A stretch of DNA of 22,850 bases from Opitutaceae bacterium (GCA_031266495.1 JAISAX010000257.1:1-22850), one strand, 5' to 3'. Positions 1-7,402 are shown, counted from the first letter of the stretch. The notes: generated by a model from the sequence alone, not told the origin. Program-made: numbers and translations.

Positions 1-54
1 CGAAATGTTTGCTGGTATTTAACTTACGTTCGCAATTTTCCCAATTGCGTCGAT

Positions 55-72
55 ATCACGCCTGTCCGATTA
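55..72. repeat. Outer terminal repeat of the older IS4-family remnant
   Basis: ATCACGCCTGTCCG here matches 12 of 14 bases of the left end of the intact element at 343 (ATCACTGCTGTCCG). As in that element, the transposase stop codon (complement of tta, 70-72) lies inside the terminal repeat. This marks the outer edge of a second, older element. No target duplication can be judged because only one end is visible. Confidence 0.6.
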
Positions 73-342
73 AAATCTATTGATTTCCAATTGGATAGGA
101 ATATCAATCGATGGAATGTTTGTGTTATATTCTGTAATCAATTGATGCAGAGGGGTTTTCTCAAGTGAGCTGATTGATATAATTTGCAAAGTCCGGTGCA
201 GGCAGTCGGGCAGCGTCAATTGACGATGAGCGATGGCCACCAACGGGTGAGCGCACACCGCCGTCCATATCTGTACGGTCACTCCGTTGCGATTGTTTGA
301 ATAAAATCCGCGCAGGTGCAGGTGTTGTTTTATCTATCGGAA
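70..342 (-). pseudogene. C-terminal remnant of an IS4-family transposase
   Basis: The minus frame reads IKQHLHLRGFY, then SNNRNGVTVQIWTAV, then SLEKTPLHQL and ends at 70. This is the standard C-terminus of IS4-family DDE transposases: the FKWIKQ segment, the QIW helix and the LFEKTPL tail. A TAG replaces the expected Trp codon of F-K-W-I-K-Q at 334-336. Homology stops exactly at 342, where the next element starts at 343, so the older gene was interrupted by that insertion. The catalytic core (both Asp residues and the YREK Glu) is missing. On the far side of the inserted element, the complement of 1716-1733 reads T-V-L-Y-R-E in the right style, but this is too short to prove that the rest of the gene continues there. 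The remnant is non-functional. Confidence 0.75.
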
Positions 343-362
343 ATCACTGCTGTCCGGTCATT
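343..362. repeat. Left terminal inverted repeat of the IS4-family element
   Basis: ATCACTGCTGTCCGGTCATT matches the complement of 1696-1715 (ATCACTGTTGTCCGGTCATT) with one mismatch at position 8. It also matches the end of the older remnant at 55. Confidence 0.85.
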
Positions 363-447
363 AGGAGTTGATGGTCAATTGGTTAGGGTATATTAATGCT
401 GATTTCGTGAGCTCAAATTCGCTAAATAGTTCATGAAGAGTAACTTG

Positions 448-1521
448 TTAAAAATCGCTAACGCTCAATACGGAGAGAATGGAGTGAATGGAAGAATTGC
501 TGCCGAGTTGTCGCTTAATAATAAGCAAAAGTGCATGGGCGGCGAGGGCGCACCAGATTTGAATTTTGACCGCGTTGGGTTCGCGACCGTGGAAAGTTTT
601 AATTTTCATATTCATTCTTGTCCATTTGAAAAACAGTTCTATATTCCAGCGGGCTTTATAGAGCAAAGCGATGACAAGAGCAGGCAGATCGAAGTTATTA
701 GTAAGAAAAACGAGGAGCTTATTGGTTTCTGGATCGCGATAAACGATACGGCGCAATGGAGCGGGATAAGATTGCTTGGGCTTGGTCCCCGTAAGCCGAA
801 TAACTTGATCGGCGATGACGCCTTCCGGCTGGCGGGAATGACAACGGTAAAATTGGAGGTTCGATTTGGCTCGGGTGACAAACCATGCGTGAGCCTGATG
901 GATGCGCCAGAACTGGGCAAAGTCGATGTAGCCTCGGTCAACCAGGTAGAAGCAGCCTGCCTCGAAGTGAAGTGCGCCAAACCACTTGACATCATTGACT
1001 TTTCCATTTGTGACATACACCAGAACCGGCAGGGGACCGCACAAATCGAGTTGGGTGTGAACCTTGATCGCTCCCTTGCGAGCGCGGAAATGAGCCCACG
1101 GAAACAGTGCCAGACACAGATCAATCGTGGTCGAATCAATGGCGTAAACCGTGGCATCCACGCCCTCGATTTTGCCGGGACCGGCAGTGTACAGCTTGCG
1201 TGCCCGTGCGATGAGCAACAAGGCAAACTCTTCAAATATACGGCAGTCGCGCCGTGCATTGGCATCAGCCAGCGTGCTGCGTATAACCGGTCCATGAAAC
1301 CCGAGATGATAGAGTTGTCTGCGGCGAGGCCGAAGACTGTCTTCCAAATCGCGCAAGCTCTCCCGATACGTGAGCAAATCAAAAATAAGTGCGAGCAAAT
1401 GGTCCCACGAAGACAACGCAGTCGTCTTGTAGTCATCGTTATACTTGGCGACAATACGGCGAAATTCTCGCTCGGGAAGGAAATCAATAATCTGAGAAAA
1501 TACAAAGCGCCTTTGATGCAT
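448..1521 (-). CDS. IS4-family DDE transposase, truncated by a premature stop
   Basis: Cut-and-paste transposase of 357 residues from the Met of MHQRRFVFSQIIDFLP. That start is chosen because IS4 transposases begin with this type of motif; an open frame extends back to 1593 without typical sequence. Catalytic Asp residues are seen in AIDSTTIDL and LVDRGYIDF. The signature Y-x2-R-x3-E-x6-K appears as YKARWNIELFFKWTR, with Arg instead of the final Lys. The frame ends at TAA (448-450) after SVLSVSDF. Past that codon the frame stays open as QVTLHELFSEF up to a stop at 361-363 inside the terminal repeat. It aligns residue for residue with the tail of the older copy (KTPLHQLITEY), where the stop position is Glu. 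The TAA is therefore probably a nonsense mutation removing about 28 residues. Together with the K-to-R change, this suggests a damaged copy. Confidence 0.85.
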   Translation of the reverse strand: MHQRRFVFSQIIDFLPEREFRRIVAKYNDDYKTTALSSWDHLLALIFDLLTYRESLRDLEDSLRPRRRQLYHLGFHGPVIRSTLADANARRDCRIFEEFALLLIARARKLYTAGPGKIEGVDATVYAIDSTTIDLCLALFPWAHFRARKGAIKVHTQLDLCGPLPVLVYVTNGKVNDVKWFGALHFEAGCFYLVDRGYIDFAQFWRIHQAHAWFVTRAKSNLQFYRCHSRQPEGVIADQVIRLTGTKPKQSYPAPLRRIVYRDPETNKLLVFLTNNFDLPALVIALLYKARWNIELFFKWTRMNMKIKTFHGREPNAVKIQIWCALAAHALLLIIKRQLGSNSSIHSILSVLSVSDF

Positions 1522-1695
1522 GGGGCGCGTTATACACAAAATCGGGACAAAAACGCCGTTGATTAGCAAAAATCTTAACCTACGATAGTCCAATTATATC
1601 CGTAAGTCCACGTGTCAGGCCATCTTCTAATCGCGGCAAGTAATACCAGACCTTAACTATCAAAAAATTAACATCTTGTGAAATCATACATCTTC

Positions 1696-1715
1696 AATGA
1701 CCGGACAACAGTGAT
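1696..1715. repeat. Right terminal inverted repeat of the IS4-family element
   Basis: AATGACCGGACAACAGTGAT is the inverted partner of 343-362, with 19 of 20 positions matching. The next bases are non-element DNA that leads to the operator at 1766. Confidence 0.85.
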
Positions 1716-1765
1716 CTCCCGATACAAAACAGTGAAGTGCGCCCCTACGTGGGCCTCCGCGTAAC

Positions 1766-1795
1766 GTCGTTTACTCTATGATTAGAGTAAACGAC
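1766..1795 (+). promoter_or_regulatory. Long palindromic operator (copy 1 of 3), probable LacI-family site
   Basis: Perfect 13-base arms, GTCGTTTACTCTA and TAGAGTAAACGAC, flank a TGAT centre. The complement shares the 20-base string ACTCTAATCATAGAGTAAAC with the site at 8310-8329 beside lacI. Read toward the gene at 1884, the centre is CTCTATGATTAGAG, and TATGAT could double as a -10 box, although no good -35 is seen. The 1716-1883 stretch holds no gene apart from this site. Confidence 0.75.
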
Positions 1796-1883
1796 ATATC
1801 GACTTCGATTTCGTATGGCAAATGCTGTGCCCGAACACCCCTCATCCGGGGATCAAACAAACCATCAACTTGCTCTGAACATC

Positions 1884-2528
1884 ATGAAGTATCCAAACAT
1901 CACGCACATTGGAGTTGCGGGAGCATTCGCGCTCGCGCTTGCCGCCGCCAGTGAAAGCCGGGCACAATCGACTGTCGCCGCTTTCTGGAGTTTCGACACC
2001 AAAACCGATCCTGCCGGAACTGATCCGGGCACCACCGTCGTGACAGCTTCGACGTTTGAAACACTCCCGACGCTTTCATATGCCGGTTCCAATATCGGAC
2101 TCTCCGGCGGCGCTATTTCGTTTACAGCATTCGATGGCACAACATGGAAGGGTTCAGGGAGAGGCAGCAGGCCAGGCAATTCACTGACATGGAGTTCCCT
2201 CTCCACTGGCAATTCTTTCAGTGTCACGCTGGATACACGAGGCGTGTCTTCCTTGAATGTTCGCATGGACATCCGCTCCTACACCGGTGGACTGACATCG
2301 TTTTCCGATCTGCAATATGACACAGGTTCAGGGTGGGTATCCTCGGGACTCACGCTTGATTCCATTGCGACAGGAGACGGCTTCCCGGAATGGTCTGTCG
2401 ATCTCTCCAGCCTGGCCGCAATCAATAACCGGCAGTCGATCAAATTACGCTGGGTGATTGGCGACATCCCCAAAAACAATTCATTACGTGTCGATAATCT
2501 GCAAATCACCGCAACCGCGACACAGTAG
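1884..2528 (+). CDS. Secreted beta-sandwich-like protein without sorting anchor (paralogue of the next gene)
   Basis: A 214-residue protein from MKYPNITHIG. This start is preferred over the upstream ATG at 1815 because it puts a clean signal peptide at the N-terminus (hydrophobic AGAFALALAAA, cleavage near SRAQS). The mature part starts AAFWSFDT and ends RVDNLQITATATQ. Its last 100 residues are very close to the neighbouring protein (shared string RMDIRSYTGGLTSFSDLQYD), but it stops just where the neighbour continues into a PEP-CTERM signal. This domain type, a jelly-roll-like secreted domain often found upstream of PEP-CTERM anchors, is inferred from repeat texture; no catalytic motif is visible. 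The gene lies 88 bases downstream of the operator and 64 bases before its paralogue, so the two probably form an operon ended by the terminator at 3375. The function is unknown, perhaps surface or glycan binding. Confidence 0.75.
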   Translation: MKYPNITHIGVAGAFALALAAASESRAQSTVAAFWSFDTKTDPAGTDPGTTVVTASTFETLPTLSYAGSNIGLSGGAISFTAFDGTTWKGSGRGSRPGNSLTWSSLSTGNSFSVTLDTRGVSSLNVRMDIRSYTGGLTSFSDLQYDTGSGWVSSGLTLDSIATGDGFPEWSVDLSSLAAINNRQSIKLRWVIGDIPKNNSLRVDNLQITATATQ

Positions 2529-2592
2529 CCCATCCACTCGGCAAGCTCCCTCTTTCCCACCGCATAACCATCCACATCGAATACCCGTGACC

Positions 2593-3327
2593 ATGAAAAC
2601 CATGTCCTCCTTTTTCGCCGGGGCGCTCGCGCTTTCCCAGCTCCTTGCCGTCAACATCCGGGCGCAAGCATTCGACGCCGCCGCGTTCTGGAGTTTCCAA
2701 ACCACCCTGAATCCCACCAACACCGCAGACGGGAAGGGTTCGTTCACCAGCGAGGTGACGGCAACCACGGGGTTTCCAACCACACCGACGTTCTCGTTTG
2801 TGGGGTCATCTCTGAATAACAATGGAGGCGCGTTATCGTTCACTGCCTTCGATGGTTCGACCTGGACGGGCGGGGGGCAGGGTTCTCAACCCGGATGGTC
2901 AGTGGGGTGGAACGGCGGTTCCACGGGAAATTCCTTCACAGTCACCCTGGACACGGCGGGCCTGTCTTCCTTGCAGGTTCGTATGGATATCCGCTCCTAC
3001 ACCGGCGGGCTGACCTCGTTTTCCGACCTGCAATACGATATCGGCGCGGGCTGGGTATCCTCGGGTCTCTTACTTGCCTCCGTATCGACCGATTCAGGAC
3101 ACCATCCATGGTCGATGGATCTTTCCAGTCTGGCCGCGATCAACGACCAGTCGTCGGTCGCGCTGCGCTGGCTGATCGCCGATGTCCCGGAGGGTACGTC
3201 GTTTCGTATCGACAATCTGCAAATCACCGCAGTCGCCGTGCCTGAACCGGCATACCCGGGATTGGTGTTGAGTGTGGTAGCGATGGGAACCATCGCGCTT
3301 TGCCGCCGTGCGCGCAGGCAAATGTGA
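2593..3327 (+). CDS. PEP-CTERM sorting-domain secreted protein (tandem paralogue)
   Basis: A 244-residue exported protein. The signal peptide is MKTMSSFFAGALALSQLLA with likely cleavage after IRAQA. A beta-rich domain follows (AAFWSFQT to RIDNLQITAV). The C-terminus is a PEP-CTERM signal at residues 216-244: VPEP, a hydrophobic helix (GLVLSVVAMGTIAL) and a basic tail (CRRARRQM). In known systems such tails are processed by an exosortase and lead to the cell surface or matrix; no exosortase is in this window. The start is the ATG that gives the signal peptide; an open frame back to 2458 overlaps the previous gene. Compared with the upstream paralogue, the protein is alike except for the anchor. 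No enzyme motif is seen. The ligand is unknown, though the operator shared with the glycosidase operon suggests a role in glycan use. Confidence 0.85.
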   Translation: MKTMSSFFAGALALSQLLAVNIRAQAFDAAAFWSFQTTLNPTNTADGKGSFTSEVTATTGFPTTPTFSFVGSSLNNNGGALSFTAFDGSTWTGGGQGSQPGWSVGWNGGSTGNSFTVTLDTAGLSSLQVRMDIRSYTGGLTSFSDLQYDIGAGWVSSGLLLASVSTDSGHHPWSMDLSSLAAINDQSSVALRWLIADVPEGTSFRIDNLQITAVAVPEPAYPGLVLSVVAMGTIALCRRARRQM

Positions 3328-3374
3328 CCACAAGGTGAACGCGCGAATAACTGGCACGCGTTTTCAATCTGACG

Positions 3375-3416
3375 AGAGAGGGAGACGGAATTTTCCGTCT
3401 CCCTCTCTTCTTTTGA
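3375..3416 (+). terminator. Rho-independent terminator after the secreted pair
   Basis: A perfect 16-base stem, AGAGAGGGAGACGGAA paired with TTCCGTCTCCCTCTCT, with a two-base TT loop, is followed by tcttttg. It lies 47 bases after the PEP-CTERM stop. The T-run is short, but the stem is very strong. Confidence 0.8.
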
Positions 3417-3547
3417 TACGCGACCTTGGGGCGGCGGTATTTGTCGAGCGTGCCCTTGTTATCAAACGTGCGCGGGCGCTTCAGCGACCAGCCGCCGCCG
3501 TAGGTGCGCAGGGCGAAGGATGGCAGTCGAAAATGAAGTGTAACCGT
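3413..3547 (-). pseudogene. Decayed C-terminal fragment, possibly of a GH2-type glycosidase
   Basis: The minus frame gives PSFALRTYGGGWSLKRPR followed by TFDNKGTLDKYRRPKVAY. The NKGxxDxYRRPKxAY pattern resembles the end of the TIM barrel in GH2-family glycosidases. A TGA precedes it (3548-3550), no start is available, and the frame runs on into the terminator hairpin. It is best read as a relic of a larger gene removed by rearrangement. The family match rests on memory of a short motif, so it is tentative. The rest of 3328-3750 holds only the terminator and the repeats listed next. Confidence 0.4.
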
Positions 3548-3631
3548 TCAGGGGGCGCATCTCAAAAACTGGACATGCAGTAAGCAAAGCCGTGACACGG
3601 GCTTTTTCTGCCAATCGCCCGCTCCGGGAGT

Positions 3632-3670
3632 GGAGTAGCGGGAGGGAGGGGAGTAGTGGCGGGAGGGAGG
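3632..3670. repeat. G-rich tandem duplication
   Basis: Two adjacent units, GGAGTAG-CGGGAGGGAGG (3632-3649) and GGAGTAGTGGCGGGAGGGAGG (3650-3670), differ only by a three-base insertion. The plus strand has several closely spaced G-runs, so a G-quadruplex is possible. The tract lies downstream of the minus-strand glycosidase gene. Confidence 0.6.
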
Positions 3671-3686
3671 CGAGGAGGCATAGAGG

Positions 3687-3722
3687 CGGCGCTTCGCGCC
3701 GTCCACGGGCTGGAAGCCCGTG
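3687..3722. repeat. REP-like double palindrome
   Basis: Two hairpins lie side by side: CGGCGC-TTC-GCGCCG (3687-3701) and CACGGGC-TGGAA-GCCCGTG (3704-3722). The second is of the dispersed intergenic type whose complement translates as G-T-G-F-Q-P-V, a string I associate with repeats in planctomycete and verrucomicrobial genomes. It sits 29 bases after the stop of the minus-strand glycosidase gene and may serve as its 3' end structure. Confidence 0.6.
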
Positions 3723-3750
3723 CCACTCAATTCTGTCGTTGTTTTGTCCA

Positions 3751-6006
3751 TCATGGACGGACGATTTCATAGACCAGTTGTGTGCCTTCGGGAGTGACTG
3801 TTTTTGTCGGCAAAACCCAGCCTGCATCGGTTTTCCCCAAGGAGGTTTTTCGCAGTCTTCGGCCTGTGGCATCGACCACCCACGCTTGATAATTGGCGGG
3901 TTCATTATCCAGGCGAAGCGTGAGGTCGGACGAACCCGCCCGCACCAGGTGCGGCGGTTTTCCCCATGCTTCCAACACGCTTCGGTCCGGCTTGGCAAAG
4001 CGTGTGCCGGTGGGCAGGGCATCGGTCAGGTGGAGCACCAGCATGCGTCTGCTTTGCGCCAGTGGTTTCCCGTCGATCGAGACAACCGAGATCGTGGCAA
4101 ATGTCTCCCCGTTCCGAACGGAAATCTTGTTTCCGTCGAGCGAGCTGTTCGCGGGGAGCACGAACAATTCGCTGCGCCCGGTCACCACTTTCAACGTGCC
4201 ATCATTCGCGCGAAGTTCGATCTGGCCCGTGTCACTTTTGTAAATTCCCTGCGCTTCGTCCACCGAGCCGCGTGGAAGGATGCCGTCCGCCAACAGGCGG
4301 GCGATCAACGTCTCGTCCGCGACATACACGGTTTTGTCCGTAGTCCGGCTTACGGCGTTCGGGCCGACGACCACTGCTTGCAGGCCGTGTGTCGAGCGTT
4401 CCTTTGCCGGAGGGCGCGTTCCCGAACCAATCCGGCTGACCAGACCGAGATGGGCGAAAATCTCCGGCGCGTGTATGTTGCCAGGCTTGGCGGGGGCTTC
4501 GGAAGGCGTGTGTGTCGGGCCAAACGCGGTTGCTTCTTCAATGGCGAAACCGATTTTCCCGCGTGCCGGGGCGATGTCGCTGCGCCGGAAAAGGAGGGCG
4601 GAGACCCGGTCCGCAAGCAGGCCGACGGGGTCGGCCGTCAGTGAAAAATTGCGCGCGGTGCCGCCTTCCATGGCGTAGGCGCGCCGGGCGGCGTATTCGA
4701 AATTATAGAGCGCGTCCCAATCTTGCAGGCTGGCGTAGGCGGGCATGAGCACACCTCCTTCGGCCCGGTATTGGTTGGGCGAGAGGAAATTGAATTCCGT
4801 GACCGTGCAGGGTTTTTCCCACAGGCGGGATAGCATGATGAAGCGTGGTGTTCTGGCGTGGGAACGCACTGCGCTTTGTTGGCGGAATCCGGTCAGGCGC
4901 GGTTGACCGGCGATGCGCGGCAGGGTTTCCGGGTGCGCCCAATATTGGTGATTGTCCACCACATCGTAGTGTTCCCTCACATACGCCAGACCTTGCATGT
5001 CGCGGAAATTCACGCCGGTGAGAAGCGCCCTTACTCCAAGCGAACGCAGGAAGGCGTGCATGTGTTTGTCCGTCCGGATGTGTTGTTCGAACAGGAAACG
5101 GTTGTAGCCGGTGGCGCGGTTTTCTCCCGTTTTTTTGCGATTGCCCGGGTCACTCCACCAGCGTCCGAATGCGTCCTCGTAGCGCTCGCGAAGGGAGGGG
5201 CGGCTGGCGATTTGCTCCGGCGTGAGAATGATTTCGTTGATTGGACAGATACCGGCGAGCGCGTGGTCCTCGGCCCAGGTGAATCCTGTGTAGGGATTGC
5301 GCCGGGTCAGCAGGTTGCGGGCAAATTGTTTCCAGTTTTTCATCGCCGCTTCCGAGACATGCACCATGGCCTTGAATTCGTAAATGTCCTCGTTGCTTTG
5401 TTGCAGTCCCATTTCGGTCCGTTCCTCCCCGGTGAAGTGCCACGAGCGCACCGTGAACAGGTCAATGTTGATGTAGATGCCGTGGCGTTTCATGGCGGCG
5501 AACAGGTAGTCCAGCTTGTCGAGATTTTCCGGGTCGAGGGCGCTGTCTGAACGTTCTCCTTTGCGGACAAGGCCGGTGTCGTAGTGGTGGAAACGTACGC
5601 TGTTGTAGCCCGATGCGGCCAGTCGCGCGGCCAGCCGGTCGGCCTCGTTTTTCTCCGGAAAATTTGCGGTAAAGCACAGATTGACTCCCCACAGGCGCAC
5701 GCGGGTCCCCGGACGTCCGGAAAACTCGAAGTGGCCCGCCGGGTTCACAATCAGCGGGCCGTGTTTCCCGGCCGGGGCGTCGGTCAGGAAAGAAAAGTCG
5801 AAGACGCCACCGGGTTCGATATCGAGCAAATGCGCGTAAGGCGCCCAGTCGGGCCCCGGTTCCATGACCAGCGTCGGCGGAGTGTCGTGCCCCTCGTGTT
5901 TGGGCTGGTGGCCTTGGCAGAGCGCCAGCACCGGCATGATCAGCGCCGAAACAGGAAGGGCGCGCAGGGAGGGTCCGAACAGGGAGAATGTCGAGCCAGT
6001 GTCCAT
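3751..6006 (-). CDS. Exported clan GH-A (GH5-like) glycoside hydrolase
   Basis: A 751-residue retaining glycosidase. The N-terminus has a hydrophobic export segment (ALPVSALIMPVLALCQG, residues 16-32); a Cys at 30 hints at a lipoprotein, but LALC is not a canonical lipobox. The barrel begins around RLWGVNLCFTANFPEKN (residues 104-120), with GYNSVRFHHYD on an early strand. The probable acid/base is Glu258 in CPINEI and the probable nucleophile Glu404 in VTEFNF, the spacing expected of clan GH-A. The last 250 residues look like beta domains (FATISVVSIDGKPL). The ATG lies four bases after the GH10 stop, so the two genes are surely co-transcribed and translationally close. The substrate is probably a beta-linked plant glycan, given the GH10 partner, but the exact GH family is uncertain. 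Confidence 0.85.
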   Translation of the reverse strand: MDTGSTFSLFGPSLRALPVSALIMPVLALCQGHQPKHEGHDTPPTLVMEPGPDWAPYAHLLDIEPGGVFDFSFLTDAPAGKHGPLIVNPAGHFEFSGRPGTRVRLWGVNLCFTANFPEKNEADRLAARLAASGYNSVRFHHYDTGLVRKGERSDSALDPENLDKLDYLFAAMKRHGIYINIDLFTVRSWHFTGEERTEMGLQQSNEDIYEFKAMVHVSEAAMKNWKQFARNLLTRRNPYTGFTWAEDHALAGICPINEIILTPEQIASRPSLRERYEDAFGRWWSDPGNRKKTGENRATGYNRFLFEQHIRTDKHMHAFLRSLGVRALLTGVNFRDMQGLAYVREHYDVVDNHQYWAHPETLPRIAGQPRLTGFRQQSAVRSHARTPRFIMLSRLWEKPCTVTEFNFLSPNQYRAEGGVLMPAYASLQDWDALYNFEYAARRAYAMEGGTARNFSLTADPVGLLADRVSALLFRRSDIAPARGKIGFAIEEATAFGPTHTPSEAPAKPGNIHAPEIFAHLGLVSRIGSGTRPPAKERSTHGLQAVVVGPNAVSRTTDKTVYVADETLIARLLADGILPRGSVDEAQGIYKSDTGQIELRANDGTLKVVTGRSELFVLPANSSLDGNKISVRNGETFATISVVSIDGKPLAQSRRMLVLHLTDALPTGTRFAKPDRSVLEAWGKPPHLVRAGSSDLTLRLDNEPANYQAWVVDATGRRLRKTSLGKTDAGWVLPTKTVTPEGTQLVYEIVRP

Positions 6007-6010
6007 AAAA

Positions 6011-7402
6011 TCAGAGGGTGAGGAGGATCTCCTGCGAAGAGGGGGGGGGGGGGGCAGGGGGGGGGACTAACTCGAAACGCGGATGGAAAATTTCGCGGGT
6101 GCGGGAGACGCCTTCGTGGACGAGGGTAATCCGGTAGTGACCGTGAAACCCGCGGAAGACGTGGCGGCCATCGGCATCGGTTTCGCCCGTGTTGCGGGAA
6201 CGCCATTCCTCGTGGATGAGTGCGCGGAGGGCGTGGTAAGCGGGCTTGGTCGTGAGGTCGCTGTTGAGCAATCCCGAGGCAACGTGCCCTTCGCCGGGAG
6301 CCGCGCCGCCGTCGGCGACATTCCACCAGGTGATGCCATCTACGGCGGGATGGCTGAACCAGAGGCGGTAAAAGTTGCGCGCGGCCTCGGCCTGGGCCGC
6401 CTGGCCGTTCGCATTGTTGACCGGGGCGGGTAGTGTGATTTCACTTACATGAATGGGCAGACCCAGGGGGGCGAGTGTGTCGAGCGCGTGCAGGAGTTCG
6501 CGGGGGCGGGCCTGTTCGCCGGCGAGGATCCGGCGGACGCTCCCGACGCTGAAATAGTGGAACTGGAGACCGATGCCACCAATGGGCGCGCCTTCATTCA
6601 GGAGGCGGCGAATTTGCGTACGGTAGCGGGACAGGCTTACGCCGTCAGTTCCATCAAACCAGACGAAAGGGATTTCGTTAATGTCGAAGCGAGTGCCGGG
6701 CGGGAATGCGGACGCGGCCCACTCGAAGGCCAGTCGTTCGTGGTTGGACGGCATTGCGCAACTATCGCCACGGTCCGCGCGGCCGCGGGGGGCGACGCGT
6801 CCTTCGGGGTCAACGGAACAGAGAGATTCGTTGAGCCCGTCCCAGCGGTGAATGCGCCCGGAGTAGCGCGCGGCGATTTCCCGCACATGCGCCTCCCACT
6901 GGCGGGCATTGTCGTCCGCGTCGGCGGGATCGTGGGAGAGCCAGTCGGGCGCTGACCATTTGAAAAAATCCCACACGAGAGGATGTCCGTGCATGCGCAG
7001 GCCGTGACGCTCGCAGAAGTCGATGACGGCGTCGGGCGGGGGCCGGCGGGAGACGAACGCACTGTCGGCGGCGTAGCGGGGGTGGCCGCGTTCGGGCTCC
7101 AGTCCGCGCCAGTAGAAGGGCACGGTGGCGGCGTTGAACAGGCCAAGGAAAGCTTCCTCGTAGCGGGCGTTGAACTCGGGAGCCGGGTAGCCGCCGAGCA
7201 TGTAGATGTTGGCACCGAAATGGAAATCGGCGGCGGTTTGCTCGCTGGATATCCAGACTCCGGATACGGGTTTTCCCTTGGCGTCGAGCACCCGGAGGCG
7301 GAGCGGTGACTGGCGATGGCGGGCGATGTCGGCGTCGATGCGCGCGTTGAGTTCGGGATCGGCCCAGAGGGCGCGGTAAGCGGGGGATGTTTCGGTCATC
7401 AT
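6011..7402 (-). CDS. GH10 endo-beta-1,4-xylanase-like enzyme, cytoplasmic
   Basis: A 463-residue GH10 barrel with a beta-stranded N-terminal segment (residues 32-60). Motifs: HFGANIYMLGGY, VPFYWRGLEPERG, HGHPLVW (138-144), acid/base Glu192 in WDGLNES and nucleophile Glu321 in IHVSEITLP. There is no signal peptide, so it should act inside the cell, probably on imported xylo-oligosaccharides. The start is one of two adjacent ATGs (7402 or 7399). The C-terminal FRGFHGHYRITLVH segment is a small beta appendage. The last 20 residues, from VPPPAPPPPSS on, are encoded by C9 and C14 runs in the mRNA and look unlike a natural family end. Its stop is four bases from the next gene's ATG. It is the second gene of the pseudopilin-GH10-GH operon. 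Confidence 0.9.
   Translation of the reverse strand: MMTETSPAYRALWADPELNARIDADIARHRQSPLRLRVLDAKGKPVSGVWISSEQTAADFHFGANIYMLGGYPAPEFNARYEEAFLGLFNAATVPFYWRGLEPERGHPRYAADSAFVSRRPPPDAVIDFCERHGLRMHGHPLVWDFFKWSAPDWLSHDPADADDNARQWEAHVREIAARYSGRIHRWDGLNESLCSVDPEGRVAPRGRADRGDSCAMPSNHERLAFEWAASAFPPGTRFDINEIPFVWFDGTDGVSLSRYRTQIRRLLNEGAPIGGIGLQFHYFSVGSVRRILAGEQARPRELLHALDTLAPLGLPIHVSEITLPAPVNNANGQAAQAEAARNFYRLWFSHPAVDGITWWNVADGGAAPGEGHVASGLLNSDLTTKPAYHALRALIHEEWRSRNTGETDADGRHVFRGFHGHYRITLVHEGVSRTREIFHPRFELVPPPAPPPPSSQEILLTL
6041..6065. repeat. G14 and G9 homopolymer tracts at the GH10/GH junction
   Basis: Fourteen G (6041-6054), then CA, then nine G (6057-6065) lie within the 3' end of the GH10 gene on the opposite strand. 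With the lengths given, GH10 ends at 6011. Loss of one base in either tract would run GH10 in frame through the ATG of the next gene. Such lengths are prone to slippage and also to sequencing error. Confidence 0.9.

Larger units (their letters stand above)
343..1715 (-). mobile_element. IS4-family insertion sequence, about 1.37 kb
   Basis: The element has one transposase gene on the minus strand, flanked by inverted repeats that match at 19 of 20 positions (343-362 and 1696-1715). The left end falls inside the older transposase remnant. No direct target duplication is visible: the left flank is tatctatcggaa and the right flank is ctcccgatacaa. The insertion may therefore have been followed by a deletion. 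TATCGG and CCGATA just outside the two ends are inverted, but with unequal spacing. IS4 family is known from the DDE layout; no named IS is claimed. Confidence 0.85.

Noticed and set aside
31..49. Inverted repeat CGCAATT-TTCCC-AATTGCG
   Set aside because: A single short palindrome outside the IS remnant with no gene context; it could be a terminator or operator but nothing supports either.
433..1566. A 377-residue plus-strand open frame opposite the transposase
   Set aside because: It has no family-like motif, while the minus strand carries the full DDE pattern and the terminal repeats; it is a shadow frame.
335..1724. TATCGG and CCGATA as part of longer IS ends
   Set aside because: The spacing to the repeats differs (two versus three bases) and the left one is explained as codons of the older transposase.
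1815..1883. Upstream ATG start for the first secreted protein
   Set aside because: It places 23 polar residues before the signal peptide; the ATG at 1884 gives a normal signal peptide.
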